Positions 28,949-41,416 of a stretch of 64,000 nt of DNA are shown here, one piece after another (position 1 is the stretch's first letter; each line of letters opens with the position of its first letter). Below the pieces are notes generated by a model. The model was given only the letters and a program-made list of their open reading frames with translations. It did not search any database and was not told the DNA's origin. The DNA comes from Streptomyces sp. NL15-2K (GTDB lineage: Bacteria; Actinomycetota; Actinomycetes; Streptomycetales; Streptomycetaceae). The DNA is taken from assembly GCF_030551255.1 (NCBI RefSeq), contig NZ_CP130630.1, positions 2,771,501 through 2,835,500 on the forward strand, in the 5' to 3' direction. Both the position numbers and the translations under genes were made by a program.

Positions 28949-29284
28949 CTAGATTTCGCCCCGCAGTTTGGCGAGCGCCTCGGCGAGGATCGCCTCGCCG
29001 TCCGCGTCGCTGCGTCGCTCCCGCACATAAGCGAGATGCGTCTTGTAGGGCTCGGTGCGTGGCGGGTCCGGGGGGTTGTCCCGGTCCTGCCCCGCCGGAA
29101 AGCCGCAGCGCGGGCAGTCCCAGGTTTCGGGGACCTGCGCGTCGCTGGCGAAGCTGGGCTGCGTCTCGTGCCCGTTGGAGCACCAGAAGGAGATGCGCAG
29201 CCGCGGCGCGGACTCGCCGCGCTCGGCCTCGCCCATCGGCCCCGCCCCGACCCGGCTTCCTCGGATCGCGTTGCCACTTGCCAC
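28949..29284 (-). CDS. RbpA-family RNA polymerase-binding protein (paralogue)
   Basis: 111 residues from a GTG at 29284; GCAGGGAG lies 8 bp before it. It shows the RbpA layout: N-terminal IRGSRVGAGPM tail, a central zinc-like domain with CSNGHET and CPRCG, and the sigma-interacting C-terminal PPRTEPYKTHLAYVRERRSDADGEAILAEALAKLR. The RbpA I recall from S. coelicolor has THWDMLMERR at this last position, so this is more likely its paralogue (RbpB) than RbpA itself. Such proteins bind RNA polymerase with group 1/2 sigma factors and stabilise open complexes. It is monocistronic, just upstream of an MFS gene. Confidence 0.82.
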   Translation of the reverse strand: MASGNAIRGSRVGAGPMGEAERGESAPRLRISFWCSNGHETQPSFASDAQVPETWDCPRCGFPAGQDRDNPPDPPRTEPYKTHLAYVRERRSDADGEAILAEALAKLRGEI

Positions 29285-29415
29285 GGTCGTAACTCCCTGC
29301 GTGATGGTGCCGCAAAGCGAGTCGGCGTTTCGCTTCACTGCGAGCGCCTCAGTCTACGTAAGGCCCAACGCGCGTCCAGTGATTCGAGTTACAACCCCTA
29401 CACACAAAGACGCAA

Positions 29416-29460
29416 GCCCCATGATAGGCCGCGCTCCGGAGGGCGCACCGAACATGGGGC
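29416..29460 (-). terminator. Possible secG-side terminator
   Basis: GCCCCATG at 29416-29423 and CATGGGGC at 29453-29460 form an 8-bp stem enclosing a GC-rich loop, 39 bp beyond the secG stop. The large loop makes it uncertain. Confidence 0.4.
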
Positions 29461-29498
29461 GTTACGTGCGGAATGGGCGTGCGCGTGTGCGACGCTGA

Positions 29499-29735
29499 TC
29501 AGTTGTTCACCTTCATCAGAATGCCGAGTACGACAATGCACGCGAACCACAGCAGACCGACCACCACGGTGATGCGGTCGAGGTTGCGCTCGGCGACCGA
29601 GGAGCCTCCGACGGACGACTGCATGCCGCCACCGAACATGTCGGAGAGGCCGCCGCCCTTCCCCTTGTGCATCAGCACCAGCAGCATCATCAGCAGGCTG
29701 AAGACGATCAGGGCGATCGAGAACCCCATAACCAC
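29499..29735 (-). CDS. secG: Preprotein translocase subunit SecG
   Basis: 78 residues with two membrane helices (FSIALIVFSLLMMLLVLMHKG and ITVVVGLLWFACIVVLGIL) joined by the characteristic GKGGGLSDMFGGGMQSSVGGSSVAERNLDR loop region. SecG assists SecYE in protein export. GTG 29735 is preferred over the ATG two codons on because GAGGAAG lies 11 bp before it. It follows tpiA on the same strand, as usual in actinobacteria. Confidence 0.93.
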   Translation of the reverse strand: MVMGFSIALIVFSLLMMLLVLMHKGKGGGLSDMFGGGMQSSVGGSSVAERNLDRITVVVGLLWFACIVVLGILMKVNN

Positions 29736-29769
29736 GGCTGGACCAACTTCCTCGGATCTGGATAGACGA

Positions 29770-29828
29770 CGGGGGCCGAAGCTCTTTCGCGAGCTTTTCG
29801 AGCTCGCCTTTACAGCCTCCGGCCCCCG
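29770..29828 (-). terminator. Nested hairpins between tpiA and secG
   Basis: Outer stem CGGGGGCC/GGCCCCCG (29770-29777 and 29821-29828) encloses GCGAGC-N7-GCTCGC (29789-29807). Either tpiA termination or attenuation into secG; secG starts only 35 bp farther on. Confidence 0.65.
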
Positions 29829-29860
29829 CAAGGGTACGACGGATCGCGCCTACCGCATAC

Positions 29861-30637
<777 letters not shown>

Positions 30638-30643
30638 GCTTGC

Positions 30644-31855
30644 TCAGTCCTCCAGTGCGGCGAGGCCGGGGAGCGTCTTGCCCTCGAGGTATTCGAGGGA
30701 GGCGCCGCCGCCGGTCGAGATGTGGCCGAATGCGGTCTCGTCGAAGCCCAGGGTGCGGACGGCCGCGGCGGAGTCGCCGCCGCCCACCACGGTGAAGCCC
30801 GGGGAGTCGAGGAGGGCCTGGGCGACCGCCTTGGTGCCCTCGGCGTAGTCGGGGTGCTCGAAGACGCCCATGGGGCCGTTCCAGAAGACGGTGGCGGCGT
30901 CGGCGAGCTTCGAGGCGTACAGCTTGCGGGACTCAGGCCCGATGTCGAGACCCATCTGGTCGGCCGGGACGGCGTTCGCGGCGACGGTGTTCGGGTTGGC
31001 CGGGGCCTTGGTCTTCAGGTCCGGGAACTCGGGGGCGGCCACCACGTCGACGGGGAGAACCAGCTCGACACCGTTCTTCTCGGCGCGCTCGATGTACTCG
31101 ACGACGGCCGGGATCTGGTCCTCCTGGAGGAGGGAGCTGCCGACCTCGTAGCCCTTGGCCTTCAGGAAGGTGTAGGCCATGCCGCCGCCGATGAGCAGCC
31201 GGTCGGCCTTGCCGAGCAGCTGGTCGATGACGGCGAGCTTGTCGGAGACCTTGGCGCCGCCGAGGGCGACGACGTAGGGGCGCTTGACGTCCTCGGTGAG
31301 CTTCTTCAGGACGGCGACCTCGGTGGCGATGAGGTAGCCGGCGGCGTGCGGCAGCCGGGCCGGCAGGTCGACGACCGAGGCGTGCTTGCGGTGCACCGCT
31401 CCGAAGCCGTCGCCCACGTACAGATCGGCGAGCTCGGCGAGCTGGTCGGCGAAGGCTCCGCGCTCGGCGTCGTCCTTGGCGGTCTCGCCTGCGTTGAAGC
31501 GCAGGTTCTCGATGACGGCGACCTGGCCGTCGGCGAGGCCGGCGACCGTGGAACGGGCGGACTCGCCGACCGTGTCGGTCGCGAAGGCCACGTCGGCGCC
31601 CAGGAGTTCACCCAGGCGCGCGGCGGCGGGACCGAGCGAGAAGGCCGGGTCCGGGGCGCCCTTGGGGCGGCCCAGGTGCGAGGCGACGACCACGCGGGCG
31701 CCCGCCTCGGCGAGGGCCTTGACGGTGGGCAGCACGGCCCGGATGCGACCGTCATCGGTGATCTTGGTGCCGTCCAGCGGCACGTTCAGGTCGGCGCGGA
31801 CGAAGACCCGCTGGCCGCCCACGCCTTCGGCGAGAAGTTCGTCGATCGTCTTCAT
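30644..31855 (-). CDS. pgk: Phosphoglycerate kinase
   Basis: 403 residues. Substrate site RVFVRADLNVPLD, the hinge and nucleotide region ALGGAKVSDKLAVIDQLL, FWNGPMGVFEHPDYAEGT and the C-terminal GGGDSAAAVRTLG are all intact. It transfers the phosphate of 1,3-bisphosphoglycerate to ADP. GGAG lies upstream of the ATG. A terminator separates it from gap, so it may have its own promoter as well as read-through. Confidence 0.97.
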   Translation of the reverse strand: MKTIDELLAEGVGGQRVFVRADLNVPLDGTKITDDGRIRAVLPTVKALAEAGARVVVASHLGRPKGAPDPAFSLGPAAARLGELLGADVAFATDTVGESARSTVAGLADGQVAVIENLRFNAGETAKDDAERGAFADQLAELADLYVGDGFGAVHRKHASVVDLPARLPHAAGYLIATEVAVLKKLTEDVKRPYVVALGGAKVSDKLAVIDQLLGKADRLLIGGGMAYTFLKAKGYEVGSSLLQEDQIPAVVEYIERAEKNGVELVLPVDVVAAPEFPDLKTKAPANPNTVAANAVPADQMGLDIGPESRKLYASKLADAATVFWNGPMGVFEHPDYAEGTKAVAQALLDSPGFTVVGGGDSAAAVRTLGFDETAFGHISTGGGASLEYLEGKTLPGLAALED

Positions 31856-31920
31856 GGAGGGAACTCCTGAGGAGGGCTCGTGATGCTCGTGATCGTAGGA
31901 GGGCTGATCTGCACGTGAGT

Positions 31921-31960
31921 CAGGGCTCGGGCAGCGCGTCCCTGCGCTGCCCGAGCCCTG
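31921..31960 (-). terminator. gap terminator hairpin
   Basis: A perfect 17-bp stem (CAGGGCTCGGGCAGCGC and its complement) with a 6-nt loop, 30 bp after the gap stop. It is strong enough to make gap mostly monocistronic. Confidence 0.85.
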
Positions 31961-31989
31961 CTCTCACATCGAAGTGCCTGCTCTGTCGA

Positions 31990-33116
<1,127 letters not shown>

Positions 33117-33122
33117 CGGCAC

Positions 33123-33158
33123 GGCGGTCCGTACCCGCCAGTAGGGGTACGGACCGCC
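33123..33158 (-). terminator. M14 carboxypeptidase terminator
   Basis: GGCGGTCCGTACCC and its complement form a 14-bp perfect stem with an 8-nt loop, downstream of the carboxypeptidase stop. Confidence 0.8.
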
Positions 33159-33221
33159 CGGGCCGGAAAGCCCTGTCACTCGATCCGGCGACCTGAAGTC
33201 ACGCCGGTTTGACCAGGTGGA

Positions 33222-36173
33222 TCACCCTTTGAGGGCGGTAAGCGCCTTCTTGAGCAGGGCCGTGCGGTCGGCCGCCGAGGCGACGTGCTCCAGGCCGAAG
33301 CCCAGCAGCACGGTGTCGTCCGTGGTGACCGCTCCGTATGTCTGGAACAGGGCCCCGGTGCGTGCCCAGTCCTTGAGGACGGCCGGGCTGCCCGCGGGCG
33401 GTCCGGCGACCTTCCAGGCGCCCAGTGACGTCTCGAAGCCCTCGGTCTCGGTGGCCGTGCCACCGACGACGAGCGAGGCGTCGTCGGCGAGGACACCGCG
33501 GCCGCCGCTGCCCGGGTCGGAGACGTAGCTGATCGAGACCTCGACCGACTTGCCCGCGTACGCGCTCAGGTCGAAGTTCACCTGCCGCCAGCCCCCGGAG
33601 GCGCCGGTGAGGGCGTTCCACGAGCCGGTGGTGCCCGTCGCGGTGCAGCCGCCGGCACCGACGGTCAGGTAGTGCTCGAGCCAGGGGTGCTCGCCCACGT
33701 AGTAGCCGCCCGAGCAGTCCTCCGGCACGGTGGTGCGGGTGGCGCCGCCCGCCTCCGGGAGCGTCGTCCAGTCGTCGGCCCCCGTGGTGTGGGCCTCGAC
33801 CAGCACGTTGTCGTAGCCGGGCTCGGTGTCCCACAGCAACTGGGTGCGCAGGGTGGGCTTGTCGGCCGCGGTGACGCCGGTGAGGTCCACGGTGCGGGTG
33901 AGCCGCTTGTAGGCGTCGTCGGTGTGGACTGCGGCGGCCATGGAGGCGCCCGCATGAGGTCCGTACGGGTTGCCGGTCCCGGCGAACTGGCCCGCGCCCG
34001 CGCTGGCGAACTGGGGGAACTTGTCGACGGGCAGTTCGTCCGAGGTCACGCCGTACGTTCCGGCGCGGTCCAGCGGGTTGCCGGTCGCCCCGGTGAGCGC
34101 GCCGGTGAAGCCGCCGAGCCTGCCGGAGCCGGTGAAGCCGGTGGCCCCGGGGGTCGACGCCCGTGTGTAGGCGCCCAGGTAGTACTGACCGAAGTCGTTC
34201 GACAGGGTGCCGCCGCCGAGATCGACGTTGCCGCCCGCCTGCTCCCCGGCCTCGATCAGCTTGCCGCCCTCGTTGAGGTGGGCCCGCAGCTGGAGCTGAG
34301 TGGCGATGCCGGGGACGTTCGCGCCGGTGTAGTGGACGACCGTCTTGAAGTGCCCGAGGACCCCCAGCGCGTCGGGCGCGCCCTGCGTGGCGACGTCCCA
34401 CACGAGCGCCTTGCGGCCGTTCGCCTTCAGCGCGTCGACGTACGTCTGCGCCTGTGTGGCGGCCGCGCCCTCCTCGGCGACGACGAGGGTGTCCGCGCGC
34501 GGCCGTTCGGCCACGGTGTAGGTGAAGTGCTCGCTGGAGACCGGCTTTCCGCTCTTCGTCTCGCCGGTGAACCACACCTCGACCTTGTCGCCCGGGTCGC
34601 CGTCCTCGACCTCGGCCCGGTACTCGTCGAAGTAGAGGTTGTCCTCCCCGCCGTACGTCTCGCCGCCCTTCCATGCCTTGAGCGCCCTGTCCTGCGTACG
34701 GCCGCCGTTGACGCGGTACTTGAGCTCCTTGTCGCGCACGGACTTGCGTACGACGACGGAGACCTCCTGGTCGGCGCCGCGCGAGTACGACGTCGAGAAG
34801 GCGGCCGGGGTGAAGTCGGCGGCGCTCAGGCCGACCGCGGACTTCGGCCGGTCGGGGCGGGCGGCGGACTCGGCGAGGGAGAGCGCGAACGGGACGTTCT
34901 TGGCGAACTCCTGCTGGATCAGCGTCTCGTCGTCCGGGAAGGTGAAGATCGACTGGCAGTCCTCCGGCTTCCAGGCGTCGTTCGGGTCGACGTTCGAGGC
35001 GGTTTCGCACGTCGACATCTCGGGGGTGAACATCGCCATGCCGTTGACGTTCGCCGCGTGGCCGTCGGCCTCGCCGTTGGTGGTGTAGAGCTCCGAGGAG
35101 ACCTGCGGGTGGTAACCGGGGATCGCGGAGTTCTCCGGCGTACCGGCGAGCGCCTCGTAGAGCACGTCGTCCGGGGTGGGCGTGGCGACCTGCCAGCCGA
35201 CCCCGTAGAGGAGGAGTTCGGCGGCGGAGTGGTAGTTGATGCCGTACGTGAAGCCGATCCGCTTCTCGAAGGCGTCGAGGGCCTTGGTCTCGGGCTCGGA
35301 GCCGGGGGCCGCACCGCGGTAGGTCTGGCTGGTGGGGTTGGGGGACGAACCCTCGTCGTCGTAGCCCCACTTGTAGGAGAAGTTGCGGTTGAGGTCGACG
35401 CCGTCGCCGGTGGTGATGGCGCCGTCGCCGTTGTTGTCCCGCAGGTTCTTGCGCCACAGACGGTTGTCGGGGTCCTGGAAGGTGTAGTCGTAGCCGTCGG
35501 GGTTGGCCGTCAGCACGAACCACAGCTCGGTGGAGTCGACGACCTTCTTGACGCGCTTGTCCGTCTTGTAGTTGTCCAGGTAGTGGTGCATCAGCCGGCG
35601 GGTCATCTCCGGCGTGATCCACTCGCGCGCGTGCTGATTGGACAGGTAGAGGACGGAGGGCTTGGAGCCGTCCTTGGACTTCTTGGCACCCTTGGTCATC
35701 TTGAGGGCCAGGATGTCCTGGCCGCCCACCGTCTTGCCGATGGAGACGACCTTGGTGAGGTCGGGGTGCTCCTGGCTGGTCTTGAGGATCTCCTCTTTGA
35801 GACCGCCGCTTCCGCTGTACGGCCGGAACACGCCCTCGGCGGCGTCCTTGACGCGGTTCCCGGCCTTGGCGGACAGCTTGTGCTCTCGAAGGTCGACGCC
35901 CTTGTCCTCGAGCTTCTCGGCCTGCTGGTCGGTGAGGTAGACCTCGACGGTGGCCTTGCCCTTCTCGGGCACCTGCTCACCTAATTCGTGGCCGTCCTGG
36001 CCGGCCGCCAGCAACAGGGGTACCTGCTTCTGGGTGACCTCGGCCCGGAAGACCTTGACCTCGTTCGGATCGGGAGAACCGGGGCCTTGCGCTGCCTGGG
36101 CGATGGGTGCGATTCCCGCACCGCCCAGCAGGAGTGCGCCAACAGCGAGGATCGGTCTCGCTTTTCGTCTCAT
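33222..36173 (-). CDS. Secreted zinc carboxypeptidase (M14 family)
   Basis: 983 residues. A Sec signal peptide spans about 1-28 (MRRKARPILAVGALLLGG to AQA). The M14 catalytic domain has zinc ligands HxxE in NQHAREWITPE and a later histidine in GINYHSAAE, substrate residues in LNRNFSYKWG and NPDGYDYTFQ, and the catalytic glutamate near MFTPEMST. C-terminal beta-rich domains (about 470-983), including an immune-inhibitor-like SGSWNAL-type jelly roll, are typical of large Streptomyces extracellular peptidases. It probably trims peptides outside the cell. Monocistronic, with its own terminator. Confidence 0.9.
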   Translation of the reverse strand: MRRKARPILAVGALLLGGAGIAPIAQAAQGPGSPDPNEVKVFRAEVTQKQVPLLLAAGQDGHELGEQVPEKGKATVEVYLTDQQAEKLEDKGVDLREHKLSAKAGNRVKDAAEGVFRPYSGSGGLKEEILKTSQEHPDLTKVVSIGKTVGGQDILALKMTKGAKKSKDGSKPSVLYLSNQHAREWITPEMTRRLMHHYLDNYKTDKRVKKVVDSTELWFVLTANPDGYDYTFQDPDNRLWRKNLRDNNGDGAITTGDGVDLNRNFSYKWGYDDEGSSPNPTSQTYRGAAPGSEPETKALDAFEKRIGFTYGINYHSAAELLLYGVGWQVATPTPDDVLYEALAGTPENSAIPGYHPQVSSELYTTNGEADGHAANVNGMAMFTPEMSTCETASNVDPNDAWKPEDCQSIFTFPDDETLIQQEFAKNVPFALSLAESAARPDRPKSAVGLSAADFTPAAFSTSYSRGADQEVSVVVRKSVRDKELKYRVNGGRTQDRALKAWKGGETYGGEDNLYFDEYRAEVEDGDPGDKVEVWFTGETKSGKPVSSEHFTYTVAERPRADTLVVAEEGAAATQAQTYVDALKANGRKALVWDVATQGAPDALGVLGHFKTVVHYTGANVPGIATQLQLRAHLNEGGKLIEAGEQAGGNVDLGGGTLSNDFGQYYLGAYTRASTPGATGFTGSGRLGGFTGALTGATGNPLDRAGTYGVTSDELPVDKFPQFASAGAGQFAGTGNPYGPHAGASMAAAVHTDDAYKRLTRTVDLTGVTAADKPTLRTQLLWDTEPGYDNVLVEAHTTGADDWTTLPEAGGATRTTVPEDCSGGYYVGEHPWLEHYLTVGAGGCTATGTTGSWNALTGASGGWRQVNFDLSAYAGKSVEVSISYVSDPGSGGRGVLADDASLVVGGTATETEGFETSLGAWKVAGPPAGSPAVLKDWARTGALFQTYGAVTTDDTVLLGFGLEHVASAADRTALLKKALTALKG

Positions 36174-36266
36174 GAACCCCCCTAGCAATGGTTCGCCACA
36201 CTGGCGAGCACATGCCAGGCTCATGTCACTTCGTGATCGAGTCAAGGGTGCCTCAAGCACATGCGA

Positions 36267-36307
36267 ACGCCGGTGCCGGTGGCCCAAGTGGGCGTCGGCA
36301 CCGGCGT
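36267..36307 (-). terminator. whiA-operon terminator
   Basis: ACGCCGGTGCCG and its exact complement form a 12-bp stem, with GCCCA/TGGGC extending it inside, 42 bp after the whiA stop. Confidence 0.8.
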
Positions 36308-36348
36308 ATTGGGCTGCTTACGTCACCTGCTCACGTGTCCCGCTCACG

Positions 36349-37338
36349 TCACCCCACGAGGTTGTCCGCCATCTCCTCGGTGATGCTGGACTCCGTGCCC
36401 GGGATGCCGAGGTCCTGGGCCCGCTTGTCGGCCATCGCCAGCAGACGGCGGATACGGCCGGCGACGGCGTCCTTGGTCAGCGGCGGATCGGCGAGCGCGC
36501 CCAGCTCCTCCAGGGAGGCCTGCTTGTGCTCCATGCGCAGCCGGCCGGCGGCGGCGAGGTGCTCGGGGACGTCGTCGCCGAGGATCTCCAGGGCCCGCTG
36601 GACCCGGGCGCCGGCGGCGACGGCCGCGCGCGCGGAGCGGCGCAGGTTGGCGTCGTCGAAGTTGGCGAGACGGTTCGCCGTGGCCCGCACCTCGCGGCGC
36701 ATCCGCCGCTCCTCCCACGCCAGCACCGACTCGTGGGCGCCGAGCCGGGTGAGCAGGGCGCCGATGGCGTCGCCGTCGCGGACGACGACCCGGTCCACGC
36801 CGCGCACCTCGCGGGCCTTGGCGGCGATCGACAGGCGGCGCGCGGCGCCGACCAGGGCGAGAGCGGCCTCGGGACCCGGGCAGGTCACCTCCAGGGAGGA
36901 GGAGCGGCCGGGCTCGGTGAGCGAGCCGTGCGCCAGGAAGGCCCCGCGCCAGGCGGCCTCCGCGTCGCAGGTGGCCCCGGAGACCACCTGCGGGGGCAGG
37001 CCGCGGATCGGGCGGCCGCGGCCGTCGACCAGGCCGGTCTGCCGGGCCAGCTGGTCACCGCCGGCGACGACCCGGACGACGTACCGCGAACCGCGGCGCA
37101 GCCCGCCCGGCGCCATCACGATCAGTTCGGAGCTGTGGCCGAAGATCTCCAGGATGTCCCGCTTCAGGCGGCGAGCCGCCATCGCGGTGTCCAGCTCCGC
37201 CTCGATCACGATGCGCCCGCTCACCAGGTGGAGGCCGCCGGCGAACCGCAGAACGGCGGAGACCTCTGCCTTCCTGCAGCAGGTCCGGGTGACGGGGAGC
37301 CGGGAGATCTCGTCCTTCACCGCTGCCGTCATCGCCAT
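36349..37338 (-). CDS. whiA: Sporulation regulator WhiA
   Basis: 329 residues. N-terminal homing-endonuclease-like fold ([35 protein letters not shown]) and a C-terminal HTH region ([33 protein letters not shown]). WhiA acts with WhiB to switch hyphae from growth to sporulation septation. ATG 37338 overlaps the yvcK-like gene by 10 bp; ATG 37332 is a close alternative. Last gene of the uvrC-rapZ-yvcK-whiA operon, conserved across Gram-positive bacteria. Confidence 0.96.
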   Translation of the reverse strand: MAMTAAVKDEISRLPVTRTCCRKAEVSAVLRFAGGLHLVSGRIVIEAELDTAMAARRLKRDILEIFGHSSELIVMAPGGLRRGSRYVVRVVAGGDQLARQTGLVDGRGRPIRGLPPQVVSGATCDAEAAWRGAFLAHGSLTEPGRSSSLEVTCPGPEAALALVGAARRLSIAAKAREVRGVDRVVVRDGDAIGALLTRLGAHESVLAWEERRMRREVRATANRLANFDDANLRRSARAAVAAGARVQRALEILGDDVPEHLAAAGRLRMEHKQASLEELGALADPPLTKDAVAGRIRRLLAMADKRAQDLGIPGTESSITEEMADNLVG

Positions 37339-38396
37339 GGGCCGATCCTTCCATGCATCCGAAAAATACGGTCGTACGCGGCGGCCAGCAGCTCCGGGTC
37401 GTGCCGTGGAGAACCATCTCTCCGGGCGACCGGGGCCAGCTCGACCGCGGCACCGAGCCGCTTGGCGGCCTCGGTGAGCACATCGCGGTCGGGCACGGCG
37501 GCCTCGTCGGCCAGCACCACGTCCAGGGCGAGTTTAGGGGCGTGTCGTCCCAAAACCTCCAAATGACGCTGCGGGGAGAAGCCTTCGGTTTCTCCGGGCT
37601 GCGGGGCGAGGTTCAGCGAGAGTACCCGGCGTGCCTTCGTCTGGGTGAGGGCGTCCAGCAGCTCGGGTACGAGCAGGTGCGGGATGACCGAGGAGAACCA
37701 GGAGCCGGGGCCGAGGACCACCCAGTCCGCGTCGAGGACGGCTTCCACGGCCTCGGGTACGGCCGGCGGGTCGTTCGGCACGAGGTGCACGGACTGCACC
37801 TCGCCGGTGGTGAGGGCCACGGTCGCCTGGCCCCGCACGGTGTCGACCTCCTCGGGCCGGTCCGGGTCGTGGCCCTTGACCAGGGCCTGGAGCTCCAGGG
37901 GTACGGCGGACATGGGCAGCACGCGTCCGTGCGCGCCGAGGAGCTTGCCGACCAGATCGAGGGCCTGGACGTGGTCGCCGAGCTGCTCCCACAGGGCGAC
38001 GATCAGCAGGTTCCCGACCGCGTGTTCGTGCAGGTCGCCCTTGGACTGGAAACGGTGCTGGATGACGCGGGCCCAGGTCTGGCCCCAGTCGTCGTCGCCG
38101 CACAGCGCGGCCAGCGCCTTGCGCAGGTCGCCGGGCGGCAGCACCCCCAGCTCGTCGCGCAGGCGCCCGCTGGAGCCGCCGTCGTCGGCCACGGTGACGA
38201 CGGCGGTGAGGTCGCCGGTGATCCGGCGCAGTGCGGCGAGCGAGGCGGACAGGCCCATGCCGCCGCCGAGGGCGACCACCTTGGGCTGGGCGCCCCGGCG
38301 GCGCGGTTTGGCGCCGCGGGCCTCGACGGGCCTGCTCGCGCGCCCCTCGGGCACCGCACGGCGCAGCTTGCTCAGCCGCGGAGTACGTCCCGTCAT
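37329..38396 (-). CDS. yvcK: YvcK/CofD-like UDP-sugar-binding protein
   Basis: 355 residues. A basic N-terminal extension (about 1-40) precedes the YvcK core: [47 protein letters not shown], and [26 protein letters not shown]. YvcK proteins bind UDP-GlcNAc and support cell-wall homeostasis; they resemble CofD but do not make F420. The ATG overlaps the rapZ stop, and its end overlaps whiA. Confidence 0.92.
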   Translation of the reverse strand: MTGRTPRLSKLRRAVPEGRASRPVEARGAKPRRRGAQPKVVALGGGMGLSASLAALRRITGDLTAVVTVADDGGSSGRLRDELGVLPPGDLRKALAALCGDDDWGQTWARVIQHRFQSKGDLHEHAVGNLLIVALWEQLGDHVQALDLVGKLLGAHGRVLPMSAVPLELQALVKGHDPDRPEEVDTVRGQATVALTTGEVQSVHLVPNDPPAVPEAVEAVLDADWVVLGPGSWFSSVIPHLLVPELLDALTQTKARRVLSLNLAPQPGETEGFSPQRHLEVLGRHAPKLALDVVLADEAAVPDRDVLTEAAKRLGAAVELAPVARRDGSPRHDPELLAAAYDRIFRMHGRIGPWR

Positions 38397-39358
38397 TCGC
38401 GTCCCATGTCCCGGTGCACGACCACCGTCTCCACACCCTCGGCCGCGAGGCGCGCGGCGAGCTTCTCCGACGTGGCGACCGAGCGGTGCTTGCCGCCCGT
38501 ACACCCGATGGCGATGGTCACGTACCGCTTGCCCTCACGCCGGTATCCGGCCGCGATCAGCCGGAGCAGCTCGGCGTACCGGTCGAGGAACTCCTTGGCG
38601 CCGGGCTGGTTGAAGACGTACGCCGAGACCTCCTCGTTGAGGCCGTTGAAGGGGCGCAGCTCCGGGACCCAGTGCGGGTTGGGGAGGAACCGCATGTCCG
38701 CGACCAGGTCGGCGTCGACCGGGAGGCCGTACTTGAAGCCGAAGGACATGACGGTGGCCCGCAGCTCGGGCTCCTCCTCGCCGGCGAACTGGGCGTCCAT
38801 CTTGGCGCGCAGCTCGTGCACGTTCAGGCTGGAGGTGTCGATCACCAGGTCGGCGTCGCCGCGCAGCTCGCGCAGCAGCTCGCGCTCGGCGGCGATGCCG
38901 TCGACGATGCGGCCGTCGCCCTGGAGGGGGTGCGGGCGGCGCACCGACTCGAAGCGGCGCACCAGGGCCTCGTCGGAGGACTCCAGGAAGACGATCCGCC
39001 GGGTGACCTGCCTGCTGTCGAGGTCGGCGAGGGATTCGCGGAGGTTGTCGAAGAAGCGGCGGCCGCGGACGTCGACGACGACCGCGATCCGCGCCACGTT
39101 GCCCTGGGAGCGGGCGCCGAGCTCCACCATGGTGGGGATCAGCGCGGGCGGGAGGTTGTCGACGACGAACCAGCCCAGGTCCTCCAGACACTTGGCGGCC
39201 GTCGAGCGGCCGGCTCCGGACATGCCGGAGATGATCACCAGCTCGGGGATCGCGGCGTCCGGGACTGCGCTCGTCTCGGTGGGCGTGCCCGTACTCACCT
39301 GTGCTCCGTCTCCGGCTTGGTCTTGGCCTTGTTGCTCGTCGTGCTCGTTCACATTCAT
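38393..39358 (-). CDS. rapZ: RNase adapter RapZ-family P-loop protein
   Basis: 321 residues. The first 37 residues are an acidic, Gln-rich extension. Walker A is GMSGAGRST (45-53), followed by [11 protein letters not shown], and the C-terminal [13 protein letters not shown] motif is diagnostic of RapZ/YvcJ. In E. coli RapZ guides RNase E processing of GlmZ; in actinobacteria the role is not settled, but it binds nucleotides and sits with yvcK throughout. Overlaps uvrC and yvcK by 4 bp each. Confidence 0.93.
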   Translation of the reverse strand: MNVNEHDEQQGQDQAGDGAQVSTGTPTETSAVPDAAIPELVIISGMSGAGRSTAAKCLEDLGWFVVDNLPPALIPTMVELGARSQGNVARIAVVVDVRGRRFFDNLRESLADLDSRQVTRRIVFLESSDEALVRRFESVRRPHPLQGDGRIVDGIAAERELLRELRGDADLVIDTSSLNVHELRAKMDAQFAGEEEPELRATVMSFGFKYGLPVDADLVADMRFLPNPHWVPELRPFNGLNEEVSAYVFNQPGAKEFLDRYAELLRLIAAGYRREGKRYVTIAIGCTGGKHRSVATSEKLAARLAAEGVETVVVHRDMGRE

Positions 39359-41409
39359 GTCTCCTGCCCCCGTCGTTCGTCCGGGGCGCCCATCGTCACG
39401 GGTTCCCCACTGGAATCCATGGTGCCGGGTTCCTCTTCCATGATCTCTCCAGTCGCCGTGTTCACGGCCGGCGTGGCCGGAGCCGCCTGGGCGAGAGCCA
39501 CGGCGATGGTCTCGGCCGTCTTGCGGCCTATGCCGGGTACCTCGCAGATCTGGTCGATGGTGGCGGATCGCAGTTTCTTCAACGAACCGAAATGCTTCAG
39601 CAGGGCCTGCTTGCGCGCGTCCCCGAGCCCCGGCACGTCGTCCAAGGGGCTCGACCTGAAGCGCTTGGCCCTCTTGGTGCGCTGGTAGGTGATCGCGAAG
39701 CGGTGGGCCTCGTCCCGGACCCGTTGGAGCAGGTAGAGGCCCTCGCTGGTGCGGGGCAGGACCACCGGGTCGTCCTCGTCCGGCAGCCAGACCTCCTCCA
39801 GGCGCTTGGCGAGCCCGCAGACGGCGATGTCGTCGATGCCGAGCTCGTCGAGGGCCTTCTTGGCGGCCGCGACCTGCGGCTGGCCGCCGTCGACGACGAC
39901 GAGCTGGGGCGGGTAGGCGAAGCGCTTGGGGCGGCCGTCGTCGTCCTTGAGCTCTTCTCCGTCGGCCCACTCCCCCGTCTTCTCCTTCTCGGCGAGGTAG
40001 CGCTTGAAGCGGCGGGCGATCACCTCATGCATGGAGCGGACGTCGTCCTGCCCGGCACCGTGCCAGATTTGCGTGTCTCCGACACGACCTTTGATCTGGA
40101 AGCGGCGGTACTCGCTCTTGCGCTGCAGGCCGTCCTCGAAGACGACCATGGAGGCCACGACGTCGTCGCCCTGGAGGTGGGAGATGTCGTAGCACTCGAT
40201 CCTGAGCGGGGCGCTGTCCAGGTCGAGGGCCTCGGCGATCTCCTCCAGCGCGCGCGAGCGCGTGGTCAGGTCGGAGGCGCGCTTGGTCTTGTGCAGCACG
40301 AGCGCCTGCTGGGCGTTGCGCTGCACGGTCTCCATGAGGTCCTTCTTGTCGCCGCGCTGCGGGATGCGCAGCGCGGCATTGGACCCGCGGCGCTCGGTCA
40401 GCCACTCCTGGACGGGCTCCACCGGGTCGGGCAGGGCCGGGACGAGGACCTCCTTGGGGACCGCGTCGCCCTTCTCCTCGCCGTAGAGCTGCTGGAGGGC
40501 GTGCTCGACCAGGGCGCCGGTGGTGATCTCCTCGACCTTGTCGGTCACCCAGCCGCGCTGGCCGCGCACGCGTCCGCCGCGGACGTGGAAGATCTGCACG
40601 GCCGCTTCCAGCTCGTCCTCGGCGACCGCGATCAGATCGGCGTCGGTCGCGTCGGCGAGCACGACCGCGTTCTTCTCCATGGCCCTCTTCAGGGCCTCGA
40701 TGTCGTCGCGCAGGCGAGCCGCGCGCTCGTACTCCATCTCCTCGGCGGCCGCCTTCATCTGCTTCTCCAGACGGCGCAGGTACGTGCCCGTACGGCCGGC
40801 CATGAAGTCGCAGAAATCGTCGGCGAGTTCTCGGTGCTCGTCGGCGGAGACCCGGCCGACGCAGGGTGCGGAGCACTTGCCGATGTAGCCGAGCAGGCAG
40901 GGGCGGCCGGTGCGGGCGGCGTTCTTGAAGACGCCGGCGGAGCAGGTGCGGACCGGGAAGACGCGCAGGAGGAGGTCGACGGTGTCGCGGATCGCCCACG
41001 CGTGCGCGTACGGCCCGAAATACCTGACGCCCTTCTTCTTGTGACCGCGCATCACCTGTACGCGCGGGAACTCCTCGTTCATCGTCACCGCGAGGTACGG
41101 GTAGCTCTTGTCGTCGCGGTACTTGACGTTGAACCGGGGGTCGTACTCCTTGATCCAGGAGTACTCCAGCTGCAGGGCCTCGACCTCCGTGGACACCACC
41201 GTCCACTCCACGGACGCGGCCGTGGTGACCATGGTGCGGGTCCGGGGGTGGAGGCCTGCCAGGTCCTGGAAGTAGTTCGCCAGGCGTTGGCGCAGGCTCT
41301 TCGCCTTTCCGACGTAGATCACCCGGCGGTGCTCGTCACGGAACCTGTACACCCCGGGAGAGTCCGGGATCTGTCCCGGAGAGGGGCGGTAGCTGGAGGG
41401 ATCGGCCAT
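39355..41409 (-). CDS. uvrC: Excinuclease ABC subunit C
   Basis: 684 residues. N-terminal GIY-YIG nuclease ([22 protein letters not shown]), a cysteine-containing region ([20 protein letters not shown]), a UVR motif, an RNase H-like nuclease core and a C-terminal double HhH ([35 protein letters not shown]). It makes both incisions in nucleotide excision repair. TAGGGT lies 7 bp before the ATG, so the mRNA is probably leaderless; the promoter shows a degenerate damage motif. First gene of the operon. Confidence 0.97.
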   Translation of the reverse strand: MADPSSYRPSPGQIPDSPGVYRFRDEHRRVIYVGKAKSLRQRLANYFQDLAGLHPRTRTMVTTAASVEWTVVSTEVEALQLEYSWIKEYDPRFNVKYRDDKSYPYLAVTMNEEFPRVQVMRGHKKKGVRYFGPYAHAWAIRDTVDLLLRVFPVRTCSAGVFKNAARTGRPCLLGYIGKCSAPCVGRVSADEHRELADDFCDFMAGRTGTYLRRLEKQMKAAAEEMEYERAARLRDDIEALKRAMEKNAVVLADATDADLIAVAEDELEAAVQIFHVRGGRVRGQRGWVTDKVEEITTGALVEHALQQLYGEEKGDAVPKEVLVPALPDPVEPVQEWLTERRGSNAALRIPQRGDKKDLMETVQRNAQQALVLHKTKRASDLTTRSRALEEIAEALDLDSAPLRIECYDISHLQGDDVVASMVVFEDGLQRKSEYRRFQIKGRVGDTQIWHGAGQDDVRSMHEVIARRFKRYLAEKEKTGEWADGEELKDDDGRPKRFAYPPQLVVVDGGQPQVAAAKKALDELGIDDIAVCGLAKRLEEVWLPDEDDPVVLPRTSEGLYLLQRVRDEAHRFAITYQRTKRAKRFRSSPLDDVPGLGDARKQALLKHFGSLKKLRSATIDQICEVPGIGRKTAETIAVALAQAAPATPAVNTATGEIMEEEPGTMDSSGEPVTMGAPDERRGQET

Positions 41410-41416
41410 GTCTCAC

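Noticed and set aside
29340..29470. tRNA-like GATTCGAGTTAC segment near secG
   Set aside because: A T-loop-like string is present but no acceptor, D or anticodon stem can be drawn.
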